Shown piece by piece: positions 32,974 through 42,991 of a stretch of DNA of 64,000 nt. Position numbers and translations under genes: made by a program. A model generated the notes under the pieces. The model was not told the DNA's origin. It saw only the letters and a program-made list of their open reading frames with translations, and did no database searches. Origin of the DNA: VMDJ01 sp038146785 (GTDB taxonomy: Bacteria > Pseudomonadota > Gammaproteobacteria > Chromatiales > Chromatiaceae). Each line of letters opens with the position of its first letter. Positions within the stretch are counted from its first letter, which is position 1. The DNA lies in assembly GCA_038146785.1 (NCBI GenBank), contig JAYQSI010000016.1, forward strand, positions 798,242-862,241, in the 5' to 3' direction.

Positions 32974-33427
32974 CCACTTCCATACGTCCATCTGCGATAC
33001 CTAATACGAGTTTGCGAGCGATTACACGCTTGATATCTAAATAGTAGGTTACTTTTTTCGCAGTGGGGAGTACCTGACCGGTGAATTTAACCTCACCAAC
33101 TCCAAGGGCACGTCCGTGACCTGGGTTACCTAACCAAGCGAGGTAGAAGCCAACACATTGCCACATCGCATCCAAACCTAAACAGCCTGGCATCACTGGG
33201 TCGCCAGGGAAGTGGCAATCGAAGAACCAGAGGTCTGGAGTGATGTCGAGCTCAGCTTTGATCTGACCTTTGCCGTGCAAGCCGCCTTCGTCAGTGATCA
33301 AGTTGATGCGATCCATCATCAGCATGTTAGGTACAGGTAGCTGTGCGTTACCTTCACCAAAAAGTTTGCCGTGACCACAATCCAGTAGTTCTTCACGGGT
33401 GTAGCTGTTCTGAGTTTGTTTTTCCAT
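32906..33427 (-). CDS. fabA: 3-hydroxydecanoyl-ACP dehydratase/isomerase
   Basis: 173 residues, hot-dog fold. Introduces the cis double bond in anaerobic-type unsaturated fatty acid synthesis. Active site DCHFPGDPVMPGCLGLD with His at 72 and Asp at 86, two residues later than E. coli H70/D84. The usual partner fabB is not next to it here. Confidence 0.95.
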   Translation of the reverse strand: MEKQTQNSYTREELLDCGHGKLFGEGNAQLPVPNMLMMDRINLITDEGGLHGKGQIKAELDITPDLWFFDCHFPGDPVMPGCLGLDAMWQCVGFYLAWLGNPGHGRALGVGEVKFTGQVLPTAKKVTYYLDIKRVIARKLVLGIADGRMEVDGREIYTAQDLRVGLFTDTGGF

Positions 33428-33503
33428 GCTGTTACATCACTGTTTATATTGAATTGGGTGCGAGTGTCACTGTTGATGCTCGCGGTGTCAAATGGCTGCT
33501 AAA

Positions 33504-35238
33504 TCAAGCAGATGTTAGTTCTGCGTTGATCTTGTTGCGCAGTGTTTCAACGAAACCTTCGAGTGGCATCATCTCGTTATCGTCTGCAGTGCGCGCGCGA
33601 TACTCAACTTCACCGTTATCTAAGCTGCGATCACCAATGACTACACGATGTGGAATACCAATCAGTTCGCAGTCGGCAAACATCACGCCTGGTCGTGCAT
33701 CACGATCATCAAACAACACATCAATGCCGGCGTCTTTCAGTTCGTTGTAGAGCTTTTCTGCAGCTTCACGAACGCGCTCAGACTTCTTCATGTTCATGGG
33801 GATTAAGGTCACTTGGAATGGCGCCATCGCAGTTGGCCAAACAATGCCGTTGTCATCATGGTGTTGCTCAATCGCAGCACCTACAACGCGAGATACACCA
33901 ATGCCATAACAACCCATGGTGGTGACGATAGATTTACCGTTTTCATCTAACACGGTGCAGTTCAGCTTTTCGCTGTAGGTCTGACCTAATTGGAAGATGT
34001 GACCCACTTCGATACCGCGTGCAATAGTGATCTGACCTTTGCCACATGGGCTTGGGTCACCTTCGATGACGTTGCGTAGATCAACGACCTCGCCAAGCTC
34101 AACATCACGGCCCCAGTTAAGACCAAAGAAGTGCTTACCATCTTCGTTAGCACCCGCTGAGAAGTCGTTAGCGACAGCAGCGGCACGATCGACTAAGACT
34201 GGCATCTTTAAACCAACAGGGCCAAGTGAGCCCGGACCTGCGCCAATCGCAGCACGAATCTCTTCTTCGGTCGCCATTTGGATTGGGTCAGTGAGTAGTG
34301 GGTGCTTAGCCGCTTTGATTTCATTTAGCTCGTGATCACCACGCATGATGATGGCAACAAGCTCGGCGTCAGCCTCTTCGTTTGCGCGAACGATCAATGT
34401 TTTGACGGTGCGTTCAATCGGTTGTTTGAATTGCTCAACAATCTCATCAATCGTTTTTGCGTTTGGCGTATCAACCGTGCGCATTTCTTCGCTAGCAGCA
34501 TCCGCTTGTGCTTTCGGTGCGAGTGCTTCAGCAAGCTCGACGTTAGCGGCGTAATCACTTTCGGTTGAGAAGGCGATGGCATCTTCGCCGGCATCCGCAA
34601 GTACATGGAACTCGTGTGAGGCGTTACCACCAATGCTGCCGGTATCTGCAGCGACTGGGCGATAGTTCAAACCACAACGCTCAAAGACGGCGCAGTAAGC
34701 AGCGTGCATCGCATCGTAGGTTTCTTGCAGTGATTCAGCATTCGCGTGGAATGAGTACGCATCTTTCATCAAGAACTCACGTGCGCGCATCACACCAAAA
34801 CGTGGGCGACGCTCATCACGGAACTTGGTTTGAATTTGATAAAAGTTGATGGGTAGCTGCTTGTAACTGCTCAAGCTCATTGCGCGCCAGATCAGTAATG
34901 ATCTCTTCGTGAGTTGGGCCAAAGCAGAAGTCGCGACCATGGCGATCTTGCAGGCGAAGTAGTTCAGCGCCGTATTTCTGCCAGCGACCAGACTCTTCCC
35001 ATAACTCAGCAGGTTGAACCGCAGGCATCAGCACTTCGAGCGCGCCAGCTTTGTTCATCTCGTCACGCACAATCGCTTCGACTTTACGCAGCACGCGAAG
35101 GCCGAGTGGCATCCAGGTGTAAAGACCGGCTGCGAGTTTGCGGATCAGGCCCGCACGCATCATGAGCTGATGGCTAGGAATCTGCGCGTCGGCAGGAACT
35201 TCTTTCAGGGTTTGCAGCGGGAATTGAGAGGTACGCAT
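33504..35238 (-). CDS. proS: Prolyl-tRNA synthetase (frameshift at about 34873)
   Basis: Class II synthetase of bacterial type. Motif 1 region GLYTWMPLGLRVLRKVE is near 40-56, motif 2 TKFRDERRPRFGVMRAREFLMKD follows, a long YbaK-type editing insert (about 220-400) comes next, then motif 3 and the anticodon domain (ATAMAPFQVTLIPMN to EYRAR). The first 135 codons and the rest are in different frames: an extra base near 34872-34874 splits DLARNEL from SSYKQLPINFYQIQ. Corrected length is about 577 residues (E. coli 572). The gene should be essential, so the break is probably a sequencing error. Confidence 0.93.
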
Positions 35239-35309
35239 GAATAGAGATCGGTTTGTGAGTTACAACAAACCGTAATTCTATCAAGCGTCGGGGCTTTTGG
35301 GGCTGTGAC

Positions 35310-35621
35310 TTACAGGGCGCCGATTGAGCGGAAATACGGGAACCAAAAGCCAATCAGGCCAGCAAGTACGAGCAAATCAGCACGCATGCGGGTGCGGTGC
35401 ATGGCGGTGATCTCAGGTTCACGCTCGATCATGAATACGCGGTTCATCAGCGCATCGAGTGCGAGGACAAAAATCAGCATCACTGTGACTGATGGGGTGA
35501 TGTAGGCAGTGAAGATACCAATCCCCTCAGGCTTCATATCCGCAAAAAACGCCATGGGGTAGCACAAGATGCTCAAAACGAGCAGACCGATACGAACGAG
35601 GCCAAGTTGTTTCAAAAGCAT
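35310..35621 (-). CDS. Small membrane protein of unknown function
   Basis: 103 residues with three predicted helices (near 8-26, 36-57 and 83-100); between the second and third is a basic/acidic cytoplasmic-type stretch. I do not recognise the family. It lies 70 bases downstream of the proS end in the opposite sense of xthA genes, alone. Confidence 0.6.
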   Translation of the reverse strand: MLLKQLGLVRIGLLVLSILCYPMAFFADMKPEGIGIFTAYITPSVTVMLIFVLALDALMNRVFMIEREPEITAMHRTRMRADLLVLAGLIGFWFPYFRSIGAL

Positions 35622-35692
35622 ACGGATCTTCCGGTGACGTGTTGGGGTGTGACTGTTACTCTAACTAAGAAAAAGAGTAACCCGAATTTCCA

Positions 35693-35992
35693 ATGACTGC
35701 ATTGCCAGAAGAACTGATAAGCCAATTGTGTGACCTAATCACGCGCTTGCGTGAAGAGTCTGCGGCGTATCAAGAAAACCATGAAGATGGTCAGCTTTGG
35801 TACAACCGTGGTTATGCCAATGGCATGGTGAAGGGCTTGGTTGAGCTGCTTGCCGATCAGCAGCCATGTGGTCAATCGCTAGATGATGAGGCAGATCTTC
35901 AAGGTCACGAGGTGATGGCTTGGGGGCAGGCGTATCGTCATGGTGAGCAGATGGGTTACAAAGAAACATTCGAGATAGCGGGGCAGAAGTAA
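35693..35992 (+). CDS. Conserved hypothetical cytoplasmic protein
   Basis: 99 residues, acidic, with no signal or membrane segment. It starts LPEELISQLCDLITRLREE and has a motif WYNRGYANGMVKGLVELL and later AWGQAYRHGEQMGYKE, two similar Tyr/Gly helices. I do not recognise the function. Its stop overlaps xthA by one base, so it is coexpressed with this DNA-repair nuclease. Confidence 0.7.
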   Translation: MTALPEELISQLCDLITRLREESAAYQENHEDGQLWYNRGYANGMVKGLVELLADQQPCGQSLDDEADLQGHEVMAWGQAYRHGEQMGYKETFEIAGQK

Positions 35993-36807
35993 TGCGCATA
36001 GTGTCTTTTAATATCAATGGCGTGCGAGCGCGCCCACATCAACTCGAAGCACTTCGCGATACCTACGACCCTGATGTGATTGGTCTGCAAGAAACCAAGG
36101 TAAATGATCCTGATTTCCCGCTCGAGATGATTCAAGAGATGGGCTATCACGTGCGTTTTTACGGGCAGAAGTCGCACTATGGTGTGGCTTTGTTATCGAA
36201 AGAAGAGCCGGTTGATGCGGTCTTGGGTTTGCCGAGCGATGACGATGATGCGCAACGTCGATTAATTACTGGCACCTACAAAACCCCAAAGGGTGAGCAG
36301 CTCACGGTGATCAATGGTTACTTCCCGCAAGGTGAAAGTCGAGATCACGAAACCAAGTTTCCGCATAAAAAGCGTTTCTACGAAGAGCTACAAGCGTTAC
36401 TCGAATCACAGTATTCAGCTGAGCAAGCCTTGATGGTGATCGGTGATGTGAATATCGCGCCACAAGATGCTGACATTGGTATCGGTGATAGCAACATGAA
36501 GCGTTGGCTGCGTGATGGTAAGTGCAGTTTCTTGCCAGAAGAGCGCGAGTGGTTTGAGCGTCTGCAAGGTTGGGGTCTGCATGACACCTTCCGTACCGTG
36601 CATCCATCGGTTGATAACGTATTTAGCTGGTTCGATTACCGCAGCAAAGGCTTTGATGCCGATCCGAAGCGTGGTTTACGTATCGATGTGTTGCTGGCAA
36701 CGGCCATGCTGAATGACAAAGTCAAAGATGCGGGTGTTGCTTACGATTTGCGTGGTATGGAAAAGCCATCTGATCACGCACCGATCTGGGTCGATCTGGA
36801 TATTTAA
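35992..36807 (+). CDS. xthA: Exodeoxyribonuclease III
   Basis: 271 residues, endonuclease/exonuclease/phosphatase fold. AP endonuclease in base excision repair. Motifs: VSFNINGVRARPHQL, GLQETKV (metal Glu), GDVNIAPQDADIG, and the C-terminal RGLRIDVLLAT plus SDHAPIWVDL with catalytic Asp/His. Start overlaps the stop of the hypothetical gene (TAATG); its own stop interlocks with mtaB in TTAA. Confidence 0.94.
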   Translation: MRIVSFNINGVRARPHQLEALRDTYDPDVIGLQETKVNDPDFPLEMIQEMGYHVRFYGQKSHYGVALLSKEEPVDAVLGLPSDDDDAQRRLITGTYKTPKGEQLTVINGYFPQGESRDHETKFPHKKRFYEELQALLESQYSAEQALMVIGDVNIAPQDADIGIGDSNMKRWLRDGKCSFLPEEREWFERLQGWGLHDTFRTVHPSVDNVFSWFDYRSKGFDADPKRGLRIDVLLATAMLNDKVKDAGVAYDLRGMEKPSDHAPIWVDLDI

Positions 36808-38075
36808 ATCAGCTCTGCAATCAGATGATCGCCATCATCGCTAATAGCGTTGATGCGAACGCTTCGGATCGTGTTTTCAAGATCCTCGTTTGAGCTAACA
36901 GCAACGCGCAAAAAGTTAGGTGTGTAACCGCGCCACTGCTGATCCTCATTCTGACCTTCAAAGAGCACGTCAAAATTAGCGCCGAGATAACGCTCAAAGG
37001 TTTCGCGTTTATGTTGCGCAGCAAGGTCATGCAGCTGTTCACTGCGAATCCGTTTGGTCTCACGTGGAATTGGCATAGGTAGGGTTGCTGCCTTCGTGCC
37101 TTCACGCGCTGAGAACGCAAAGATATGAATATGGCCAAACTTCAATCGCTCAACAAAGGCGAGAGTCTCTTGCCACTCTTCTTCTGTTTCGCCAGGGAAG
37201 CCGACGATCACATCGGTGGTGACGTTGAATTCAGGAATCGCTTGGCGAGCTTGTTCGATCAGTGAGCTGAACTCACCGGTCTTACAGCGACGTGACATAC
37301 GACGCAGCACGCTATCAGCACCGGATTGAATCGGTAGGTGAAGATGCGGCATCAAACGTGGGTTACTGAACAGCGCCCAAAAGTTTTCAGGCAAATCCCA
37401 TGGCTCTACTGAACCTAATCGAATACGTGGAATGCTGGTTTTTGCCAGGACAGTCTCAACTAATTCGTAAAGTGATGAACCGTTATCACTGCCATAACCA
37501 CCGAGATGCACTCCAGCTAGAACGACTTCACTAATGCCATCGGCATGCAGTGCGTTGATCTCATCGAGTATTTCATCCAGTGGTCGGCTGCGTTCTTCAC
37601 CACGCGCGATGGTCACGATGCAATAAGTACAACGGTAACGACAACCATCCTGCACTTTAATAAAGGCACGCTGGCGACCGCGTTCTAATAACGAAACCTC
37701 ACCCGGCTCTTGAGCAGATACCGGCATGGTGGGTAGTTCGAGTGCTGAGGCAGCGATGTCGACCAGTCGATCTTTCTCGTGGTTGCCCACAACCAGATCT
37801 ACGCCGAGCTCATCCGCAGCTTGGTCAGCTGAGAGGGCGGCATAGCAACCACTCATGATGAGCTTCGCATTGGGGTTGTTGCGTTGTGCGCGACGAATCA
37901 GGTTGCGTGACTTTTTTACCGACTCAGAAGTTACCGCACAGGTGTTGATCACAATGATGTCGGCATCGCCAACGTCCTTGCAGGTCGAAATGCCGCGCTC
38001 ACGAAAATCTCGTGACCACGTTTCGAGTTCGGCCTCATTGAGTCGGCAACCGAGTGCCTGCAAGTGAACGCGCAT
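36804..38075 (-). CDS. mtaB: tRNA t6A37 methylthiotransferase, MtaB type
   Basis: 423 residues. N-terminal UPF0004 domain with three cysteines (ALGCRLNEAE, INTCAVT, SGCYA), radical-SAM motif CRYRCTYC near 143-150, and a C-terminal TRAM-like stretch. The GCRLNEAELE start and lack of the longer MiaB insert place it in MtaB (e-MtaB/YqeV) rather than MiaB or RimO. It converts t6A37 to ms2t6A37. Opposite xthA, sharing the TTAA stop. Confidence 0.88.
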   Translation of the reverse strand: MRVHLQALGCRLNEAELETWSRDFRERGISTCKDVGDADIIVINTCAVTSESVKKSRNLIRRAQRNNPNAKLIMSGCYAALSADQAADELGVDLVVGNHEKDRLVDIAASALELPTMPVSAQEPGEVSLLERGRQRAFIKVQDGCRYRCTYCIVTIARGEERSRPLDEILDEINALHADGISEVVLAGVHLGGYGSDNGSSLYELVETVLAKTSIPRIRLGSVEPWDLPENFWALFSNPRLMPHLHLPIQSGADSVLRRMSRRCKTGEFSSLIEQARQAIPEFNVTTDVIVGFPGETEEEWQETLAFVERLKFGHIHIFAFSAREGTKAATLPMPIPRETKRIRSEQLHDLAAQHKRETFERYLGANFDVLFEGQNEDQQWRGYTPNFLRVAVSSNEDLENTIRSVRINAISDDGDHLIAELI

Positions 38076-38165
38076 GCTTAATCTGATACGTTAGATCTAT
38101 GGAAGTGGCGTATTCTACGCATGTTCATCCTCAAGCAATAATGCGGAAAGCAAGGTAAACGCTTA

Positions 38166-39477
38166 ATGGACTCAATCTGGATCACAGCGATCGTAGGCTT
38201 ACTGGGTGTCATTCTCGGTGCGGGTTTGGCGACATGGTTGCGTCGCTCGCCGGATAACGATGCTGATCCAGAAGCGCTTGCAAAGAAGATCGAGCAATCC
38301 CGTGAGCAGCAACAAACCGCACTGCATAACGCCATCTCGCAGCTCCAAGCGATCTTGTCAGACAAGGTCAGCAATATCGAAAAACAAACGCAACAAGATG
38401 CGAGCGCGCTTACGCGAGGCGATGTTTGAGCGTTTTGAGGGGCAGCGCCAAGCGATTAGCAACTCATTAACTGAGAATCGCGAGAATCAGCAACAGCAAC
38501 TGGTAAAGACCTTGGGTTTGCTCAGTGAGCAGATGCGCCAAGAGATGAAGCAAACCTCGGAGCTGCAAAATAAACAGCTCGAATCGCTCACGCGTACCAA
38601 TGATGAGCGTCTCAAAGAGATCAGTGGTCAGGTAGAAAAGCGTTTGAGTGTGGGTTTTGAGAAAACCACCGAGACCTTTACCAAGGTGCTTGAACACTTA
38701 ACGCGTATCGATGAGGCGCAAAAACGCATCACCGAGCTGTCGGGTAACGTGGTCAGTCTGCAAGAAGTGCTTAACGACAAGCGCTCGCGTGGTGCCTTCG
38801 GTGAGGTGCAACTTTCAGGCTTGGTGGCCAATGTGCTGCCAGCAGATGCCTATGAGATGCAGGCGACCTTGTCTAACGGTAAGCGGGTGGACTGTCTGCT
38901 CAAGTTGCCAGAGCCAACCGGTAATGTGGCGATCGATGCCAAATTCCCGCTTGAGAGCTACAAGCGGATGATGGATATCAATGCGGCTGAGGCGGATCGC
39001 ACAGCGGCAGCGGCGCAATTCAAAAAAGACATCAAAAAGCACATCGACGATATCTCAAGTAAGTATTTGATCGCGGGGGAGACGGCTGATGGTGCGGTGA
39101 TGTTTATTCCCGCAGAGGCGATTTTCGCCGAAATTCACGCCAGTTTCCCCGATCTTGTCGACGAATCGCAGCGAGCTCGCGTTTGGATGGTGTCGCCGAC
39201 GACCTTGATGGCGGTGCTGACAACGGCTCGAGCGGTGCTCAAAGATGACGCAACGCGCAAGCAAATGCACATCATTCAAGAGCACCTGCGCCGCTTGGCA
39301 GAAGACTTTTCGCGCTTCCAAAAACGTATGGATAACCTCTCCAAGCACATCGATCAGGCGCAAAAAGATGTCGGTGAAATTCACACCTCGGCGAGCAAAA
39401 TCAGCAGCCGTTTTGAGAAGATCGATAAGGTCGAAATTCAAGCACCAGAGGATAAGCCGTCCTCGCTCCTCGACTGA
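38166..39477 (+). CDS. rmuC: DNA recombination protein RmuC (frameshift at about 38410)
   Basis: N-terminal membrane anchor MDSIWITAIVGLLGVILGAG in one frame, then, after an extra T at 38410-38411 (GCTTACGC for GCTACGC), a long coiled coil (about 30-180) and the RmuC nuclease-like domain with RGAFGEVQLSGLV, VDCLLKLPEP, VAIDAKFPLESY (PD-(D/E)XK-like core). Corrected length is about 436 residues. RmuC limits recombination between inverted repeats. Stands alone between mtaB and ilvB. Confidence 0.88.
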
Positions 39478-39545
39478 TTTGCGCAAATCGATGATTTGAG
39501 AGCGTTTTTTCTCTCAAGCCTTAAGGTTTTTAATACAGCTAACTA

Positions 39546-39574
39546 TTGACCTCGCAGGCGAATATCAGTACTTT
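39546..39574 (+). promoter_or_regulatory. Candidate sigma-70 promoter upstream of ilvB
   Basis: TTGACC (5/6), 17-base spacer, TACTTT (4/6). Start near 39581, only about ten bases before the terminator at 39590. Confidence 0.5.
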
Positions 39575-39589
39575 GCGATGTTTCGAATT

Positions 39590-39613
39590 GCCCGGTCTCA
39601 CCGGGCATTTTTT
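39590..39613 (+). terminator. Intrinsic terminator in the ilvB leader
   Basis: GCCCGG-TCTCA-CCGGGC then seven T. It either ends rmuC transcription or gates ilvBHC. A second hairpin GCGGG-GCATT-CCCGC (39623-39637) lies between it and the ilvB ribosome site. Confidence 0.8.
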
Positions 39614-39653
39614 CCTGATTTAGCGGGGCATTCCCGCCAACCGGAGGTCACAC

Positions 39654-41387
39654 GTGGAACTCAGTGGTGCTGAGATCGTCGTTCAGTCTTTGAAAGACGA
39701 AGGGGTAGAGTATGTTTGGGGTTACCCAGGCGGTGCTGTGCTGCATATTTATGATGCAATTTTCCAGCAGGAATCTGTCCGTCACATTCTCGTCCGCCAC
39801 GAGCAAGCAGCGACTCACGCAGCGGATGCTTATGCACGTGCGACCGGTAAGCCAGGTGTAGCGTTAGTAACCTCAGGTCCTGGTGCGACCAATGCGGTTA
39901 CCGGTATCGCAACCGCTTACATGGACTCAATTCCACTGATCGTGATTACCGGTCAGGTGCCAACCCCAGTTATCGGTTCGGATGCATTCCAAGAGGTAGA
40001 TACCATTGGTATCACTCGTCCATGTGTTAAGCACAACTTCCTGGTTAAGGATCTGAAAGATCTTGCGATGACCATGAAGAAAGCATTCCACATTGCGATG
40101 TCAGGTCGTCCGGGTCCTGTGGTTATCGATATCCCGAAAGACATTACCGATCCAAACATCAAGATTGCTTACGATTATTCTCAAGCTGTTGAGATGCGTT
40201 CTTACGCGCCGGCTGAGAAAGGTCACTTAGGTCAGATTCGTAAAGCTGTCGACATGATGATGGAAGCGAAGCGTCCTGTGGTTTACACCGGTGGTGGTGT
40301 GGTTCTGGGTGAAGCGTCTGATGAGCTTCGCGAATTGATTCAGCGCACTAACTTCCCAGTGACCAACACTTTGATGGGCTTGGGCGCTTATCCTGCGACT
40401 GACGAAAAATTCCTTGGCATGCTCGGCATGCACGGTACCTACGAAGCCAACATGGCGATGCACGAAACTGACGTGTTGATCGCTATCGGCGCGCGTTTTG
40501 ATGACCGTGTGACCGGCAAGCTTGCAAGCTTCTGTCCTGATGCTCGCATCATTCACATCGATGTTGACCCTGCGTCTATCTCTAAGACGGTTCAAGTTGA
40601 TGTGCCTATCGTTGGTCAAGTTAAGAGCGTGTTGACTGACATGCTTAGCATGATGGCTGAGCTCAACGTAAAAATGGATGAGCCAGCACTTGATGCGTGG
40701 TGGAAGCAGATTGGTGAATGGCGTTCTAAGAAGTCATTGAGCTATCGCCAGAGTGATGAGGTGATCAAGCCTCAGTTCGCGATGGAAACTTTGTACAAAG
40801 TGACCAAAGACGACGACTTCTATCTGACCTCAGACGTAGGTCAGCACCAGATGTTTGCGGCGCAGTTCTATCCGTTTGATAAGCCACGTCGTTGGATCAA
40901 CTCAGGTGGTCTTGGCACCATGGGCTTTGGTTTGCCAGCGGCAATGGGTGTTAAACAAGCATTCCCAGATGCGCATGTTGCGTGTGTGACGGGTGAAGCA
41001 TCTATCCAGATGTGTATTCAAGAGTTGGCAACCTGTAAGCAATACGATTTGCCAATCAAAATCATTCTGTTGAACAACGGCTACATGGGCATGGTTCGCC
41101 AGTGGCAAGAGTTCTTCTACGATGGTCGTTACTCAAACTCTTACGTTGATGCTTTGCCTGACTTCAAAAAGTTGGCAGAGAGCTTTGGTCACGTTGGTAT
41201 GACGATTGATAAGCCAGGTGATTTGGAAGCGGCTTACCGTGAAGCGTTTGCCATGACAGATCGTTTGGTCTTCATGAATATCATCATCGACCCAGAAGAA
41301 AACGTGTACCCAATGATTGCTAACGGTAAAGGTCATCACGAGATGCACTTGTCACCGCATCAAGATACGGATCGGGAGTTGGCATAA
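39654..41387 (+). CDS. ilvB: Acetolactate synthase, large catalytic subunit
   Basis: 577 residues from GTG 39654, preceded by GGAGG. ThDP enzyme joining pyruvate to pyruvate or 2-oxobutyrate. Catalytic Glu in VRHEQAATHAAD near 48, FAD-associated GVALVTSGPGATN, and the ThDP-binding GEASIQM...NN motif near 445-470. The usual GDGSFQM is here GEASIQM. First gene of ilvBHC, with a one-base overlap to ilvH. Confidence 0.95.
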   Translation: MELSGAEIVVQSLKDEGVEYVWGYPGGAVLHIYDAIFQQESVRHILVRHEQAATHAADAYARATGKPGVALVTSGPGATNAVTGIATAYMDSIPLIVITGQVPTPVIGSDAFQEVDTIGITRPCVKHNFLVKDLKDLAMTMKKAFHIAMSGRPGPVVIDIPKDITDPNIKIAYDYSQAVEMRSYAPAEKGHLGQIRKAVDMMMEAKRPVVYTGGGVVLGEASDELRELIQRTNFPVTNTLMGLGAYPATDEKFLGMLGMHGTYEANMAMHETDVLIAIGARFDDRVTGKLASFCPDARIIHIDVDPASISKTVQVDVPIVGQVKSVLTDMLSMMAELNVKMDEPALDAWWKQIGEWRSKKSLSYRQSDEVIKPQFAMETLYKVTKDDDFYLTSDVGQHQMFAAQFYPFDKPRRWINSGGLGTMGFGLPAAMGVKQAFPDAHVACVTGEASIQMCIQELATCKQYDLPIKIILLNNGYMGMVRQWQEFFYDGRYSNSYVDALPDFKKLAESFGHVGMTIDKPGDLEAAYREAFAMTDRLVFMNIIIDPEENVYPMIANGKGHHEMHLSPHQDTDRELA

Positions 41388-41878
41388 TGCGTCACATCAT
41401 TTCTATTCTGTTAGAAAACGAAGCGGGCGCTTTGTCGCGTGTTGCAGGTTTGTTTAGTGCGCGTGGTTACAACATCGAATCATTGACTGTTGCGCCAACC
41501 GAAGATGCGACTTTGTCGCGTATGACTTTGGTGACCACCGGCGATGACCAAATCGTTGAGCAAATCACCAAGCAGCTTAATAAGTTGGTTGATGTGGTTA
41601 AGTTGGTTGATCTGTCTGAAGGTCCGCACATTGAGCGCGAACTGATGATGATCAAAGTGCGTGCAGAAGGTCCAATGCGTGAAGAGCTTAAGCGCTTGGC
41701 GGATATCTTCCGTAGCAACATTATTGATGTCACCTCGAATAGCTACACCATCGAGATGACAGGTGACGGCGACAAGTTAGACGCCTTCATCGCATCGCTA
41801 GATAGCGATCTTATTATCGAGACAGTGCGTTCAGGTCCGTTAGGCATTGCGCGCGGCGGCAAGCGTCTGTCTGTTTAA
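41387..41878 (+). CDS. ilvH: Acetolactate synthase, small regulatory subunit
   Basis: 163 residues. N-terminal ACT domain (ILLENEAGALSRVAGLFSARGYNIESLTV, residues about 4-32) that binds valine for feedback inhibition, and a C-terminal ACT-like half. Full length for IlvH/IlvN. Overlaps the ilvB stop by one base. Confidence 0.96.
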   Translation: MRHIISILLENEAGALSRVAGLFSARGYNIESLTVAPTEDATLSRMTLVTTGDDQIVEQITKQLNKLVDVVKLVDLSEGPHIERELMMIKVRAEGPMREELKRLADIFRSNIIDVTSNSYTIEMTGDGDKLDAFIASLDSDLIIETVRSGPLGIARGGKRLSV

Positions 41879-41910
41879 CTTTTATTTATTTCGATTCAGG
41901 AAGCATTCCC

Positions 41911-42927
41911 ATGGCTGTAAACATTTACTACGACAAAGACTGTGACATCTCAATCATCAAAGGGATGAAAGTCGCAATTTTGGGCTACGGCTCACAGGGT
42001 CACGCACACGCGAACAACCTGAAAGACTCTGGCGTCGATGTGGTTGTTGCATTGCGTCCAGGTTCTGCTTCTGCAGCAAAAGCTGAAGCTGCTGGTTTGT
42101 CAGTTGCAACTGTTGAAGATGCAGTAGCGGCTTCAGACTTGGTTATGGTTTTGACTCCAGACGAGTTCCAGTCACAGTTGTACCGTGATCAGATCGAGCC
42201 AAACCTAAAGAAGGGCGCTACTTTGGCGTTCGCTCACGGTTTTGCGATTCACTACAACCAAATCGTTCCTCGTGAAGACCTCGACGTTGTGATGATTGCG
42301 CCTAAAGCGCCAGGTCACACTGTACGTAACGAGTTCACTAAGGGCGGCGGTATCCCTGACTTGATCGCTGTTGCACAAGACGCTTCTGGCAAAGCTAAGC
42401 AAGTTGCTCTGTCATACGCATCAGCAATTGGTGGCGGTCGTACCGGTATCATCGAAACCACCTTCAAAGACGAGACTGAAACTGACTTGTTCGGTGAGCA
42501 GGCGGTATTGTGTGGTGGTGCTGTTGAGTTGGTTAAAGCAGGTTTCGAAACCTTGACCGAAGCTGGCTATGCACCTGAGATGGCTTACTTTGAGTGTTTG
42601 CACGAGCTGAAGTTGATCGTTGACCTGATGTACGAAGGCGGCATCGCGAACATGAACTACTCAATCTCAAACAACGCTGAGTACGGCGAGTACGTTACTG
42701 GCGAGCGCGTTATCAACGAGCAATCTCGTGAAGCGATGCGTGAGTGTTTGCGTAACATCCAGACTGGTGAGTACGCGAAGAAGTTCATCTTGGAAGGTAT
42801 GTCTAACTACCCAGAGATGACTGCACGTCGCCGTTTGAACGCAGCTCACCCAATCGAGCAGACTGGTGAGAAGTTGCGCGGCATGATGCCTTGGATCCAG
42901 AAGATCGTTGATAAGTCTAAGAACTAA
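41911..42927 (+). CDS. ilvC: Ketol-acid reductoisomerase, class I
   Basis: 338 residues, short class I form. NADPH-binding GYGSQGHAHANNLKDSG near 25-41, the Mg2+ ligands in DETETDLFGEQAVLCGG (near 190-206) and the helix ANMNYSISNNAEYG. Isomerises and reduces acetolactate and acetohydroxybutyrate. AGGAAG precedes the start; 32 bases after ilvH. Confidence 0.97.
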   Translation: MAVNIYYDKDCDISIIKGMKVAILGYGSQGHAHANNLKDSGVDVVVALRPGSASAAKAEAAGLSVATVEDAVAASDLVMVLTPDEFQSQLYRDQIEPNLKKGATLAFAHGFAIHYNQIVPREDLDVVMIAPKAPGHTVRNEFTKGGGIPDLIAVAQDASGKAKQVALSYASAIGGGRTGIIETTFKDETETDLFGEQAVLCGGAVELVKAGFETLTEAGYAPEMAYFECLHELKLIVDLMYEGGIANMNYSISNNAEYGEYVTGERVINEQSREAMRECLRNIQTGEYAKKFILEGMSNYPEMTARRRLNAAHPIEQTGEKLRGMMPWIQKIVDKSKN

Positions 42928-42947
42928 TCTGCACTTCTAGACGAGTT

Positions 42948-42980
42948 AAAAGGCCGCACGTGTTGCGGCCTTTTTCTTTT
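42948..42980 (+). terminator. Intrinsic terminator after ilvC
   Basis: AAAAGGCCGCA-CGTGT-TGCGGCCTTTT with a long T-rich tail. The final T overlaps the -10 of pssA. Confidence 0.93.
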
Positions 42981-42985
42981 ATACT
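42980..42985 (+). promoter_or_regulatory. pssA -10 element, probably leaderless mRNA
   Basis: TATACT (5/6) with six bases to the pssA ATG, so transcription should start at or next to the ATG. No Shine-Dalgarno sequence is present and the -35 side lies inside the ilvC terminator. Confidence 0.5.
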
Positions 42986-42991
42986 GCGACC

